DNA of 64,000 nucleotides from Prado023 sp963736425. Lineage in GTDB: Bacteria; Actinomycetota; Actinomycetes; S36-B12; CAIYMF01. The DNA lies in assembly GCA_963736425.1 (NCBI GenBank), contig CAVTOX010000017.1, positions 124,001-188,000 of the forward strand, in the 5' to 3' direction. Below the pieces are notes generated by a model, which made no database searches, had not been told where the DNA came from, and saw only the letters and a list, made by a program, of their open reading frames with translations. Position 1 is the stretch's first letter. Every line of letters starts with the position of its first letter. The position numbers and the translations under genes were made by a program. Shown one piece after another: positions 16,894 through 27,561 of this stretch.

Positions 16894-17519
16894 CGACACC
16901 GGGGCCGGATCCCGACCAGGAGGCTCGTGAGTCGCCGGGCACGTCCGGGATGGCTCCTGGCGGGAGTGCCGGAGGCCCAGCCCGACGACGCCACCGGTCC
17001 ACAACGGGCCATCCCGGATGCTGCCCGCGCAGTCCTGTCCCGGGTCAGGTCCGCGGCCCGCGCTGGCGGGGAGACCGCAGCGACTCCCGTCCCACGCGAC
17101 CGTCGGCGGCCCGAAGGAGGCGTCGGCCGGTCGCGGGATTCTCCGGACCAGGTCCCGATGAGCGAGACCCCATGGCCATCGGGGGGGCCTGGTCCCGGCT
17201 CGTCGACGAGCACGGGTGGCGACGAGGCCTGGACGTGGCGCGACTGCTGGGCATGTGGCCGGAGATCGTCGGCGCCGCCAACGCGGAGCACGCAACCCCG
17301 GAGTCCTTCGATCCGGAGTCCGGGGTCCTGCTCATCCGCACGTCCTCCACGGCCTGGGCCGAGCAGTTGCGGCTGATGATGCCCGCCCTGCGCACCGCGA
17401 TCGAGGCTCAGGTGGGCCCTGGGGTCGTGCGCGAGATCCGGGTCGTCGGCCCCACGCCGCCGCGTACGCGCGGCAGGTTGCGGGTGCGCGGGCGCGGCCC
17501 CCGCGACACCTATGGCTGA
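16890..17519 (+). CDS. DUF721 (DciA-like) protein, N-terminal half probably frame-shifted
   Basis: The C-terminal half (PDERDPMAIGGAWSRLV ... LLGMWPEIVG ... STAWAEQLRLMMPALRTAI) is the DUF721 domain found between recF and gyrB in actinobacteria and related to the helicase loader DciA. The first ATG overlaps the recF stop. The N-terminal 90 residues in this frame look random, whereas another frame in 16985-17130 gives the family-like AIPDAARAVLSRVRSAAR. So I suspect two or more indels before about 17150. DciA-like helicase loading is inferred from the family only. Confidence 0.8.
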   Translation: MTTPGPDPDQEARESPGTSGMAPGGSAGGPARRRHRSTTGHPGCCPRSPVPGQVRGPRWRGDRSDSRPTRPSAARRRRRPVAGFSGPGPDERDPMAIGGAWSRLVDEHGWRRGLDVARLLGMWPEIVGAANAEHATPESFDPESGVLLIRTSSTAWAEQLRLMMPALRTAIEAQVGPGVVREIRVVGPTPPRTRGRLRVRGRGPRDTYG

Positions 17520-17661
17520 CCGGGTCCGCGAGCCGCACGAATCGTAGAATCGCCGCCAAACGCGTGGGTCGGCAGGTATGTGGGGGGGATCGTCCCCGAT
17601 AGGTGCGGCGTCCTGCGCGCGTCCTATGTGGATTACCGGCCGCCAATGGGCCCCAGCAGGG

Positions 17662-17667
17662 TAGAAT
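17662..17667 (+). promoter_or_regulatory. Putative -10 element of the gyrBA promoter
   Basis: TAGAAT lies about 100 bases before the gyrB start in the 246-base gap after DUF721. No convincing -35 hexamer is at the right distance. The same TAGAAT hexamer precedes lysC and two tRNA genes in this window. Confidence 0.4.
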
Positions 17668-17765
17668 TCTGGCATCACGCAGTCGTCGAGGAGTCGCGGG
17701 TCCTCAGCACCCGCCCGGGCTCCCCGACTGTCGTTCGCAGTCCCACCAGAGTCAGGAGTTGCCAG

Positions 17766-19724
17766 GTGTCCTATGACGCGAGTGCGATCACAGTCCTCGA
17801 GGGGCTGGACGCCGTGCGCAAACGTCCGGGAATGTACATCGGGTCGACCGGTGAGCGTGGCCTGCACCACCTGGTCTACGAGGTCGTGGACAACTCGGTC
17901 GACGAGTCGCTGGCCGGCTACTGCGACCTGATCGAGGTGACGCTGCTGGCCGACGGTGGGGTCCGGGTGGTGGACAACGGTCGTGGAATCCCGGTGGACA
18001 TCGTTGCCAGCGAGGGCAAGCCGGGCGTCGAGGTCGTGCTCACCGTGCTGCACGCCGGCGGCAAGTTCGGCGGCAGTGGGTACGCGGTCTCCGGTGGGCT
18101 GCACGGCGTCGGCGTCTCGGTTGTCAACGCCCTGTCCACCCGCCTGGATGTCGAGGTGCGCCGGGAGGCCCACGTCTGGCGCCAGGAGTACACCCACGGC
18201 GTGCCCCAGGCACCGCTGTCCAAGGACGAGGAGACCCAGGACACCGGGACCGTGATCACGTTCTGGGCAGATGAGGGCATCTTCGAGACCACGCACTACG
18301 ACTTCGAGACCCTCTCGCGCCGCTTCCAGGAGATGGCGTTCCTGAACCGGGGCCTGACCATCGCCCTGGCCGACGAGCGCGTCCACCCGACTGACGACGA
18401 CTCGGTGGAGGAGCAGCCCGGGCCCCGGCAGGTGACCTACCACTACGACGGTGGCATCGCCGACTTCGTCCGGTACCTCAACGCCAAGCGCGGTGCGGCC
18501 CACCCCACGGTCATCGAGTTCTTCGCCGAGGACCACGACAAGGGAATCTCGGCGGAGATCGCGATGCAGTGGAGCGACCTGTTCAACGAGAGCGTCTACA
18601 CCTTCGCGAACACGATCAACACGACCGAGGGTGGGTGCCCATGAGGAGGGCTTCCGGGCTGCGCTGACCACCCTGGTCAACAAGTTCGCGCGGACGTGGA
18701 ACATCCTCAAGGAGAAGGACGTCAACCTCTCCGGCGAGGACATCCGCGAGGGCCTGACCGCGATCGTCAGCGTGAAGCTGCGCGAGCCGCAGTTCGAGGG
18801 CCAGACGAAGACCAAGCTGGGCAACACCGAGGCCAAGACCGTGGTCCAGTCGGTGGTGTTCGAGCAGCTCGGCGCCTGGTTCGAGTCGAACCCGGCGGAG
18901 GGCCGTGAGATCGCGCGCAAGGCCGTCTCGGCCAGCCACGCCCGGATGGCCGCCCGCAAGGCGCGCGACCTGGCCCGCAACCGCAAGGGCCTGCTCGGGG
19001 GTGGTGGCCTGCCGGGCAAGCTGATCGACTGCTCGAGCCGGGAGCCGGAGAACTGCGAGCTGTTCATCGTGGAGGGTGACTCGGCCGGTGGGTCGGCCCG
19101 GCAGGCCCGGGATCCCAAGACCCAGGCGATCCTGCCGATCCGGGGCAAGATCCTCAACGTCGAGAAGGCCCGCATCGACAAGGTCCTGCAGAACAACGAG
19201 GTCCAGGCGCTGATCTCGGCGATGGGCGCCGGGGTCCAGGACGACTTCGACAAGGACAAGCTGCGCTACCACAAGCTCGTCCTCATGGCCGACGCGGACG
19301 TCGACGGCCAGCACATCCGCACGCTGCTGCTGACCCTGCTGTTCCGCTACATGCGCCCCCTGATCGAGCACGGTCACGTGTACCTGGGACAACCACCGTT
19401 GTTCAAGGTCAAGTGGATCAAGGCGCCCCCGGAGTATGCCTACTCCGAGCGGGAGCGTGAGGCGGTGATCGCCGCCGGGGTGGCTGCGGGGCGCAGGCTT
19501 CCCAAGGAGGAGGCGATCCAGCGCTACAAGGGCCTCGGTGAGATGAACTGGCAGGAGTTGCGTGACACCACGATGAATCGCGACGTGCGCATCCTGCTGC
19601 AGGTCACCCTCGATGACGCGGCCCAGGCCGACGAACTGTTCATGACGCTGATGGGCGAGGACGTCGAGAGCCGACGTTCGTTCATCCAGCGCAACGCCCG
19701 CGACGTGAGGTTCCTGGACATCTG

Positions 19725-19725
<1 letters not shown>
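17766..19725 (+). CDS. gyrB: DNA gyrase subunit B (one apparent frameshift)
   Basis: ATPase subunit of gyrase, which introduces negative supercoils. GTG at 17766 starts SYDASAITVLEGLDAVRKRP after a GGAG site. The GHKL ATP site, the transducer domain, the Toprim EGDSAGGSARQARDPKTQA and LMADADVDGQHIRTLLL segments and the C-terminal NARDVRFLDI are all present. One extra G in GGG at 18633-18635 breaks the frame inside the segment NTTEGGAHEEGF; removing it restores a 652-residue protein. The gene is essential, so a sequence error is likely. The stop overlaps gyrA. Confidence 0.95.
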
Positions 19726-22349
<2,624 letters not shown>

Positions 22350-22449
22350 CGGGGGCGTCTTGGGTCACTCTGGGGACCTGAGACGTCGAGCCGGGCCGTC
22401 CCCGGGTGGGCGGTATACCATCGGGGCTGGTCGCATCGGTGACGGGAGC

Positions 22450-23244
22450 ATGGAGATGGCGGAGCATGTGCAGGGTCAGCCCGGTGCTGATCGTGCGGTC
22501 GGCCGCCCCGGGCCAGCAGCGCGCATGACTGGTCCGGATCCTGTTCGACCTCGTCCGAGCGTGTTGATCCCACCCGTGACCTCCGCCTCGGCAGGCTCCG
22601 CAACTGCTGCCACGGCCGCGTCCGCGCCTGCTCCCGCGGCGCCGATCCCCCCGGATGTTGCCCCGTCCGCACCCCCCTCCGGTCCCACGTCCCCAGCTGC
22701 GGCCCCGGTCTCCGCGGCAGCGGCCACCCTGGGGGTCTCGGCCGCCACAGCGTCGCCCGCACCCCCTGTCCGGGCACCGGCTCCCACCGGGATGCCGGTC
22801 TCGCCGGCACAACCACAAGCCCGGCCGCCCCAGCAGACGAGTGTGGCCCGCGTGGCCCGTAGCGCCGTGCGGCCCTCGTCCGGACCCCGAGCGGCACGCG
22901 TCTACCTGACCCACATCGACCCGTGGTCGGTGATGAAGCAGGCGTTCCTGTTGTCCCTGGCCCTCGCGGTGATCATCCTCGCCGCCTCGGCTGCCCTGTG
23001 GTTCGCCCTGGACTCCGCGGGGATCATCGATGCGATCACCAGGACCGCCACCGACGTGGGCGGCGAGAGCGGCGCAAGCGTGACCGGCTTCCTCGACTTC
23101 GGCAAGATCATGGGTGCGGCGCTGGTCATCGCAGGCATCGAGACCGTGCTCGTGACGGCCCTGTGCACCCTGCTGGCGTTCATGTACAACCTGTCGGTCG
23201 GCATCGGCGGTGGCCTCGAGGTCACGCTGTCCGAGGAGGACTAG
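22450..23244 (+). CDS. DUF3566 membrane protein
   Basis: About 264 residues. The first 140 are Pro/Ala-rich and probably disordered; the DUF3566 domain starts at ARVYLTHIDPWSVMKQAF and has two membrane helices (LLSLALAVIILAASAALWF and ALVIAGIETVLVTALCTLLA), ending NLSVGIGGGLEVTLSEED. The family sits downstream of gyrA in most actinobacteria; its function is not established. I use ATG at 22450 because GGGAG is just upstream. Confidence 0.85.
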   Translation: MEMAEHVQGQPGADRAVGRPGPAARMTGPDPVRPRPSVLIPPVTSASAGSATAATAASAPAPAAPIPPDVAPSAPPSGPTSPAAAPVSAAAATLGVSAATASPAPPVRAPAPTGMPVSPAQPQARPPQQTSVARVARSAVRPSSGPRAARVYLTHIDPWSVMKQAFLLSLALAVIILAASAALWFALDSAGIIDAITRTATDVGGESGASVTGFLDFGKIMGAALVIAGIETVLVTALCTLLAFMYNLSVGIGGGLEVTLSEED

Positions 23245-23307
23245 CAGACGTTTGGGTCCCACTGCGGTGCTGGGGTACCCTTTCCGACGGTGCAGAAACG
23301 CATCGGC

Positions 23308-23381
23308 GGGCCTATAGCTCAGACGGTTAGAGCGCTTCCCTGATAAGGAAGAGGTCAGAGGTTCAAGTCCTCTTAGGCCCA
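23308..23381 (+). tRNA. tRNA-Ile (GAT)
   Basis: 74-base cloverleaf: acceptor GGGCCTA pairs with TAGGCCC, anticodon GAT at 23342-23344 in a CTTCC/GGAAG stem, T-arm GAGGTTCAAGTCCTC. CCA is not encoded. A TTGGGT ... TACCCT promoter with an 18-base spacer lies upstream. Its position after gyrA and before tRNA-Ala is the actinobacterial norm. Confidence 0.98.
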
Positions 23382-23424
23382 CGCGGCGCGAGCTGGCTCG
23401 CTCCAGAATCTCCGGGAGGTCACC

Positions 23425-23553
23425 ATGTTGAAGAAGGTCCTGCTGCTCGCCGCCATCGCTGCTGCCGGCTACGTCGCCTACAGCCGCGTCACCCAGGCGC
23501 AGGAGGAGCGTGACCTCTGGAACGAGGCCACCTCCGCCCCCGACCTTCGCTGA
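23425..23553 (+). CDS. DLW-39 family small membrane protein
   Basis: A 42-residue protein MLKKVLLLAAIAAAGYVAY ... ERDLWNEATSAPDLR. It has one hydrophobic helix and the conserved DLW motif for which the family is named. A GGGAGGT site precedes the ATG. It lies between tRNA-Ile and tRNA-Ala, its standard position in actinobacteria. Function unknown. Confidence 0.88.
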   Translation: MLKKVLLLAAIAAAGYVAYSRVTQAQEERDLWNEATSAPDLR

Positions 23554-23561
23554 CCCACCGA

Positions 23562-23634
23562 GGGGGCGTAGCTCAACTGGCAGAGCACCGCCTTTGCAAG
23601 GCGGGGGTTAGGGGTTCAAGTCCCCTCGTCTCCA
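23562..23634 (+). tRNA. tRNA-Ala (TGC)
   Basis: 73-base cloverleaf: acceptor GGGGGCG pairs with CGTCTCC (two G-U pairs), anticodon TGC at 23595-23597 in a CCGCC/GGCGG stem, T-arm GGGGTTCAAGTCCCC. CCA is not encoded. The last 14 bases are repeated exactly at 23738-23751. Confidence 0.98.
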
Positions 23635-23680
23635 CAATGCGAGAGGCCCCGGGCTGTTCCCCGGGGCCTCTCGCATTGTG
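23633..23680 (+). terminator. 21-bp perfect hairpin directly after tRNA-Ala
   Basis: Arms 23633-23653 and 23660-23680 are perfectly complementary around the six-base loop CTGTTC. The stem starts on the last bases of the tRNA. There is no U-tract, so it may act as a processing signal, an actinobacterial U-less terminator, or part of the larger trailer described in the next entry. A similar hairpin with loop ATGTTC follows tRNA-Pro. Confidence 0.7.
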
Positions 23681-23751
23681 CGGGGAAGCAGAGCGGGGAC
23701 TTGGGGAGGAGGACTCGCCAAGAGGCGAGCCGACGGCTCCCCTCGTCTCCA
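23681..23751 (+). repeat. tRNA-trailer repeat, copy A (after tRNA-Ala)
   Basis: Contains GGGGACTTG (23695-23703), antisense to the T-arm CAAGTCCCC of tRNA-Ala; then a module with an inner CTCGCC/GGCGAG hairpin inside a GGGGAG/CTCCCC stem (23703-23742); then TCCCCTCGTCTCCA (23738-23751), an exact 14-base copy of the tRNA-Ala 3' end 117 bases downstream of the original. Copy B after tRNA-Pro has the same plan but matches tRNA-Pro. No coding potential is seen between here and ppiA at 23876. Confidence 0.75.
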
Positions 23752-23875
23752 GGTGACGATTCCGCTCACTCGCCCTGATGACCGCCTCATGGCCAGTGAA
23801 CCCGGTGGCCACCACACTCCACCCCACCCACGCCCCACCCAGCCCACTCCCGCGACCTGTGGCAGGATTCTGCGC

Positions 23876-24388
23876 ATGACAACAGCCGTCCTGCACACGT
23901 CCCTCGGTGACATCCGTGTCACCCTCTTCGAGAACCACGCCCCCAAGACAGTGAAGAACTTCATCGGGCTCTCCGACGGGACACTGGAGTGGACCGATCC
24001 CCGGACCGGCCGTCCTGGGGAGGGCGCCCTGTACACCGACGTGATCTTCCACCGGGTGATCCGTGGGTTCATGATCCAGGGGGGAGACCCGACCGGGACC
24101 GGCCGCGGTGGCCCCGGCTACCAGTTCGGCGATGAGTTCCACCCGGAGCTTGTCTTCGATCGGTCCTACCTCCTGGCGATGGCCAACGCCGGACCAGGGA
24201 CCAACGGCAGCCAGTTCTTCATCACCGTCGGCAAGACGCCGCACCTGAACCGCAAGCACACGATCTTCGGCGAGGTGGCCGACCAGCCGAGCCGCGACGT
24301 CGTCGATGCGATCGCCACCACTGCAGTGGGTCCCGGCGACCGCCCGGTGACCGATGTGGTCATCACCTCGGTGACCATCGAGCAGTGA
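23876..24388 (+). CDS. ppiA: Peptidyl-prolyl cis-trans isomerase, cyclophilin type
   Basis: 170-residue cytosolic cyclophilin that speeds proline isomerisation. Active-site segments FHRVIRGFMIQGGDPTGTG, FGDEF, LAMANAGPGTNGSQFFI and the closing HLNRKHTIFGEV are all present. The ATG at 23876 has CAGGAT seven bases upstream and no clear ribosome site, suggesting a leaderless start; the longer open frame runs back into the tRNA trailer and is not used. GTGA overlap with the rhomboid gene. Confidence 0.95.
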   Translation: MTTAVLHTSLGDIRVTLFENHAPKTVKNFIGLSDGTLEWTDPRTGRPGEGALYTDVIFHRVIRGFMIQGGDPTGTGRGGPGYQFGDEFHPELVFDRSYLLAMANAGPGTNGSQFFITVGKTPHLNRKHTIFGEVADQPSRDVVDAIATTAVGPGDRPVTDVVITSVTIEQ

Positions 24389-25260
24389 GCTACGGCGTGC
24401 CGGCGGGGGCGGCACCGCCCGCACCTGTCTGCTACCTGCATCCGGGTCGGGAGACCTGGATCCAGTGCACCCGGTGCGGTCGCCCGATCTGCCCGGAATG
24501 CATGACCGGTGCTGCCGTGGGCTACCAGTGCCCGGAGTGCGTGCGCGCCGGGGCGGCCTCGATCCCCACGTCACGGACGGTGTTCGGCGGGACGCTCAAC
24601 CGCGATGGTGCGGTGACCATGTCCCTGATGGGCGTCTGCGCGTTCCTGTTCGTCACGATCACGCTGCTCGACATGGCCGGTGGGCTCGCCCGGTGGGGGA
24701 TGCAGCCGTTGTCGATCGCCCTGGACGACCAGTGGTTCCGGTTGATCTCGGCCATCTTCCTGCATGCGGGCTGGCTGCACATCGGCTTCAACATGTACGT
24801 GCTGTACATCCTCGGCCCGCCGCTGGAGCGTGTCCTGGGACACGGCCGGTTCCTGACCCTGTACCTGCTCTCGGGTATCGGCGGCTCCGTCGCCTCGTAC
24901 TGGTTCTCACCGGTGAACACCCTGTCAGTGGGGGCCAGCGGGGCGATCTTCGGCCTGATGACCGCCTGGATCGTCGTGGGACGGCGACTCGAGCGGGACG
25001 TGACCCAGATCATCGTCCTGCTGGGGATCAACGTCGCGTTGGGGTTCTTCCTCGGCGGGGTGGACTGGCGGGCGCACCTCGGAGGCGCGGTGACCGGTGC
25101 GCTCGTTGCACTTGCGCTCACCACGGGTCGCGGCCAGCAGGGTCGGGCGCAGCTCGGCCGGCAGGTCGCGGCTGCTGTTGCGGTGCTCATCGGCCTCATC
25201 CTCCTGACCGTCGTTCGTACCGGTCAGATCCAGGACATGGTCCCCGCGCTGCTGGGCTGA
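24385..25260 (+). CDS. Rhomboid family intramembrane serine protease with N-terminal zinc ribbon
   Basis: 291 residues. An N-terminal B-box-like zinc finger (CYLHPGRETWIQCTRCGR then CPECM and CPEC) precedes six or seven membrane helices. The catalytic Ser is in VGASGAIFGLM and the catalytic His in HLGGAVTGAL; HIGFNMYVLYILG gives the first conserved helix. It cleaves transmembrane substrates within the membrane; the substrates are unknown. GTG at 24385 overlaps the ppiA stop, so the two are coupled, as in many actinobacteria. Confidence 0.93.
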   Translation: MSYGVPAGAAPPAPVCYLHPGRETWIQCTRCGRPICPECMTGAAVGYQCPECVRAGAASIPTSRTVFGGTLNRDGAVTMSLMGVCAFLFVTITLLDMAGGLARWGMQPLSIALDDQWFRLISAIFLHAGWLHIGFNMYVLYILGPPLERVLGHGRFLTLYLLSGIGGSVASYWFSPVNTLSVGASGAIFGLMTAWIVVGRRLERDVTQIIVLLGINVALGFFLGGVDWRAHLGGAVTGALVALALTTGRGQQGRAQLGRQVAAAVAVLIGLILLTVVRTGQIQDMVPALLG

Positions 25261-25338
25261 GGCCCCGGGGTACGATTCGGCGCGTCGTGTCCTGTTGGAT
25301 GATGCTTCGCGCGTGCCGTGGTGTTCAGAGAGGAAGTC

Positions 25339-25593
25339 ATGCCGGAGTCCAAGGGAAGGGGAACCCCGAAGCCGCGTCCTGCGCCGGTGGTCCCCAAGAA
25401 GGACGTCCCCACTGCTTCCCCCCGCTGGTTGGCGCCCCTGATGGTGGCGTGCTTCGTCCTCGGGCTGCTGTGGATAGTCGCGTACTACATCGCGCCGGGG
25501 ATGCCGGTCCTGTCCGCCCTGGGGCGGTGGAACATGGTTGTCGGGTTCGGCTTGATCATGGTCGGCTTCGGCTTGTCGACGAAGTGGCGCTGA
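25339..25593 (+). CDS. crgA: Cell division protein CrgA
   Basis: 84-residue inner-membrane protein that binds FtsZ and other septal proteins. A basic, Pro-rich N-terminus is followed by two membrane helices (LMVACFVLGLLWIVAYYIA and NMVVGFGLIMVGFGL) ending STKWR, the typical CrgA end. ATG at 25339 follows AGAGAGGAAG. A TACGAT -10-like hexamer lies near 25271. The next 149 bases to 25742 hold no gene I can recognise. Confidence 0.93.
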   Translation: MPESKGRGTPKPRPAPVVPKKDVPTASPRWLAPLMVACFVLGLLWIVAYYIAPGMPVLSALGRWNMVVGFGLIMVGFGLSTKWR

Positions 25594-25742
25594 GCCGGAC
25601 AAATCCCCGCAATTCACGCTGATGGGACTGGATCTGGTGATGTGGGTCACGTTCTGTCACGCCCCGCTCTGAGGCGTTCGAGGGACTGTCGCGGGCCACA
25701 CAGGAACTCACAGTGACTGCCCCGCCACCACGAGGCAACGAA

Positions 25743-25949
25743 TCACACGTATGTAGTTCTGTCCCCAGCTGTGGATAACCCTGTGGACGACATCCCGTCC
25801 ACGGTCACGTCAGTGAAGGGCAACCGAGGCTCGAGCCAGGGGAACACCCAGGTGAAGAGCACGAGGACGAGCCCTGCGAAGGCAAGCGCACAGATGAGCG
25901 CGCGAACGGCTGTCGGCCCGGGCAGGTGGTTCCAGATCCAGCCGTACAT
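25743..25949 (-). CDS. Small membrane protein downstream of sortase
   Basis: 68 residues with one membrane helix (VRALICALAFAGLVLVLFTWVF) and a short extracellular-type tail LPFTDVTVDG. I do not recognise the family. Its ATG directly abuts the sortase stop codon, and it is the last gene of the DUF881-sortase set. A perfect minus-strand DnaA box lies in its last codons. Conserved placement rather than sequence supports it. Confidence 0.6.
   Translation of the reverse strand: MYGWIWNHLPGPTAVRALICALAFAGLVLVLFTWVFPWLEPRLPFTDVTVDGMSSTGLSTAGDRTTYV
25769..25778 (-). promoter_or_regulatory. DnaA box (TTATCCACAG on minus strand)
   Basis: Exact consensus box, followed by a poorer second copy (TCGTCCACAG, minus, 25781-25790). 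It lies at the 3' end of the small membrane protein gene. Possibly a DnaA titration or regulatory site; chance is not excluded. Confidence 0.45.
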
Positions 25950-26687
25950 CTACCGGCCCGCCTCGATCTCCGGCGGGATCTCCCCGTCGGCCTTGTCGTA
26001 ACTCGTGGTGAGGTCGCCCCACCAGACCCACCGTGTCGTATGACCCCAGCGGGGGTTGCAGGTGGTCAGGGTGATCAGCCGGTCGGTGGGGGTGGCACCG
26101 GGGTCGCCGGGGACGGGGTCGATGACCCAGGTGTCCGACGGGCCGACGATCTGGTCGCGCCGCAGGGTGTACTCGAACCACGAGTCCTGGGTCTCGACGA
26201 AGACCCTGTCGCCGTCCTGGAGTTGGTCGATGTCCCGGAACGGCTCCCCGTTGGTCGCCCGGTGGGCTGCGACGGCGAAGTTGCCCTTCTCCCCCGGCAG
26301 CTGGGTCGTCGGGTAGTGACCGATCCCACGCGCGAGGTCCGACAGGGCGACGCTCTCCAGGACCGGTATCCCCCATACCTTGTCACTCAGACGAGGGATG
26401 TACATCAGGGCGAAGGCGTCACCGATCTCCGGGCGGGCCTCGGGGGTCCCGACGCCGTCGTCACCGGACCCGTTGGTGGACCCCGGCCGGGCCCAGGAGT
26501 CCTGCAGCTCGGCGGCGACCTGGTCGGCGGCCCTCTGAGCTGTGACGTTGGTCCACATCAGCTGGTAGGCGACGAACAGCAGGAGCAGGACGCCAACGGT
26601 GATCAGCAGCTCACCGAACACCCCGACCGCCGACCAGACGCGCGACGGTGGCCGGTGGGTGGCCTCCTCGGTCTGCGGGGCGGTCAT
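25950..26687 (-). CDS. Class E sortase
   Basis: Membrane-anchored transpeptidase that attaches surface proteins to the cell wall. 245 residues: an N-terminal membrane helix (FGELLITVGVLLLLFVAY) then the sortase domain with catalytic His in VAAHRATNG, Cys in LITLTTCNPRWG and Arg in TTRWVWWG. The TC-N-P-R context is typical of class E. No LPxTG-type substrate gene is seen in the window. The ATG overlaps the DUF881 stop. Confidence 0.93.
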   Translation of the reverse strand: MTAPQTEEATHRPPSRVWSAVGVFGELLITVGVLLLLFVAYQLMWTNVTAQRAADQVAAELQDSWARPGSTNGSGDDGVGTPEARPEIGDAFALMYIPRLSDKVWGIPVLESVALSDLARGIGHYPTTQLPGEKGNFAVAAHRATNGEPFRDIDQLQDGDRVFVETQDSWFEYTLRRDQIVGPSDTWVIDPVPGDPGATPTDRLITLTTCNPRWGHTTRWVWWGDLTTSYDKADGEIPPEIEAGR

Positions 26688-27532
26688 CGGACCACCTGGG
26701 CATCGTTGGTCGACAACGGGCCGGTGTAGGCCGGCAGGACCAGCTCACGTGAGTTCTTCTGCTCGTAGCGCATGCCCACCACCCCCGCCCACTGGCGGAA
26801 GAACTGCACCGACTCGTCCTCCTCGAGCGCCGTGGTCATCCGGTCGAGGTCACCGACCCCGGCGATGACGAAGGGCGGCGAGTAGACCTGCCCCTGGAGG
26901 ATCACAGTGTTGCCCACGCAACGCACGGCGCTCGTGCTGATCAACCGCTCGCCCATGACCGTGACCCCGGACGCCCCGGAGCGCCAGAGCGCATTCACGA
27001 CACCCTGCACGTCCTGCTGGTGGACGATGTAGTCGTCCCCGGTCAATCCGTCGGGCAGGGGGTTGGGTGCATCCGCATCGTCGAGAGTCACAGTGACACC
27101 CGGTCCCACGACCTCAGTCAGCCCCACCACGGGGGCCAACTCGGCGATCTGTTCATTGGTGCGCTCGAGGACGATCCCCGGATCGTCCTGGGACTGCAGG
27201 GCGGCCAGCTGGGCGGTGAGCCGATCGACATCGCCCTGAAGGGCGCTGTTCTGCTCAGCCCTGGCCGTGATGGCGTCGCGCAGGCCCCCGGTACGGTCCA
27301 GCCGCAGGATCCCGTCCTCGGATGCGGTCGCACTCGCGATGAACATCGCCCCAGCGACGGCGAAGACCCCACCGGCGACGAGATCCGGCCAGCGCACCCG
27401 GCGCCGGCGACGCCGGGCTGGGCGCTCCTCGGCGAAGGTCCCTTCCATGGGGTCCAGCACCTCGGTCCCGGCCACGACCGGACGCACCGTATCCGCTGAT
27501 CCGGGGTCGGGCGCGCCGAGGGGGGGGTGCAC
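26684..27532 (-). CDS. DUF881 membrane-anchored protein
   Basis: About 282 residues: a cytosolic basic stretch (RPARRRRRRVRW), one membrane helix (LVAGGVFAVAGAMFIASAT), a coiled coil (EQNSALQGDVDRLTAQLAAL) and the DUF881 domain (VVGPGVTVTLDDAD ... VNALWRSGASGVTVMGERL). The family lies beside crgA in actinobacteria and is thought to act in envelope or division functions; no activity is proven. GTG at 27532 has TACCGT exactly six bases upstream, a leaderless start. Confidence 0.85.
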   Translation of the reverse strand: MHPPLGAPDPGSADTVRPVVAGTEVLDPMEGTFAEERPARRRRRRVRWPDLVAGGVFAVAGAMFIASATASEDGILRLDRTGGLRDAITARAEQNSALQGDVDRLTAQLAALQSQDDPGIVLERTNEQIAELAPVVGLTEVVGPGVTVTLDDADAPNPLPDGLTGDDYIVHQQDVQGVVNALWRSGASGVTVMGERLISTSAVRCVGNTVILQGQVYSPPFVIAGVGDLDRMTTALEEDESVQFFRQWAGVVGMRYEQKNSRELVLPAYTGPLSTNDAQVVR

Positions 27533-27538
27533 GTGACT

Positions 27539-27555
27539 ACGGTACCCGCGACAAT
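27539..27555. promoter_or_regulatory. Back-to-back leaderless promoters for DUF881 and pabA
   Basis: Minus-strand TACCGT (27544-27539) is six bases from the DUF881 GTG; plus-strand GACAAT (27550-27555) is six bases from the pabA GTG. The start codons are only 29 bases apart, so the two RNA polymerase sites must overlap. No ribosome site is visible for either gene. Confidence 0.6.
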
Positions 27556-27561
27556 GACCCT

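Noticed and set aside
16674..19259. 861-codon minus-strand frame opposite gyrB
   Set aside because: Shadow frame produced by high G+C third positions; gyrB on the plus strand explains the region.
23573..24574. Long minus-strand frame across tRNA-Ala (with RGLEPLTPALQRRCSAS)
   Set aside because: This peptide is the well-known false translation of the reverse strand of a tRNA; the frame also shadows ppiA.
26738..26751. Palindrome AGCTCACGTGAGTT as a second parS
   Set aside because: It has the CACGTG centre, but the outer bases that ParB reads (GTTT/AAAC) do not match.
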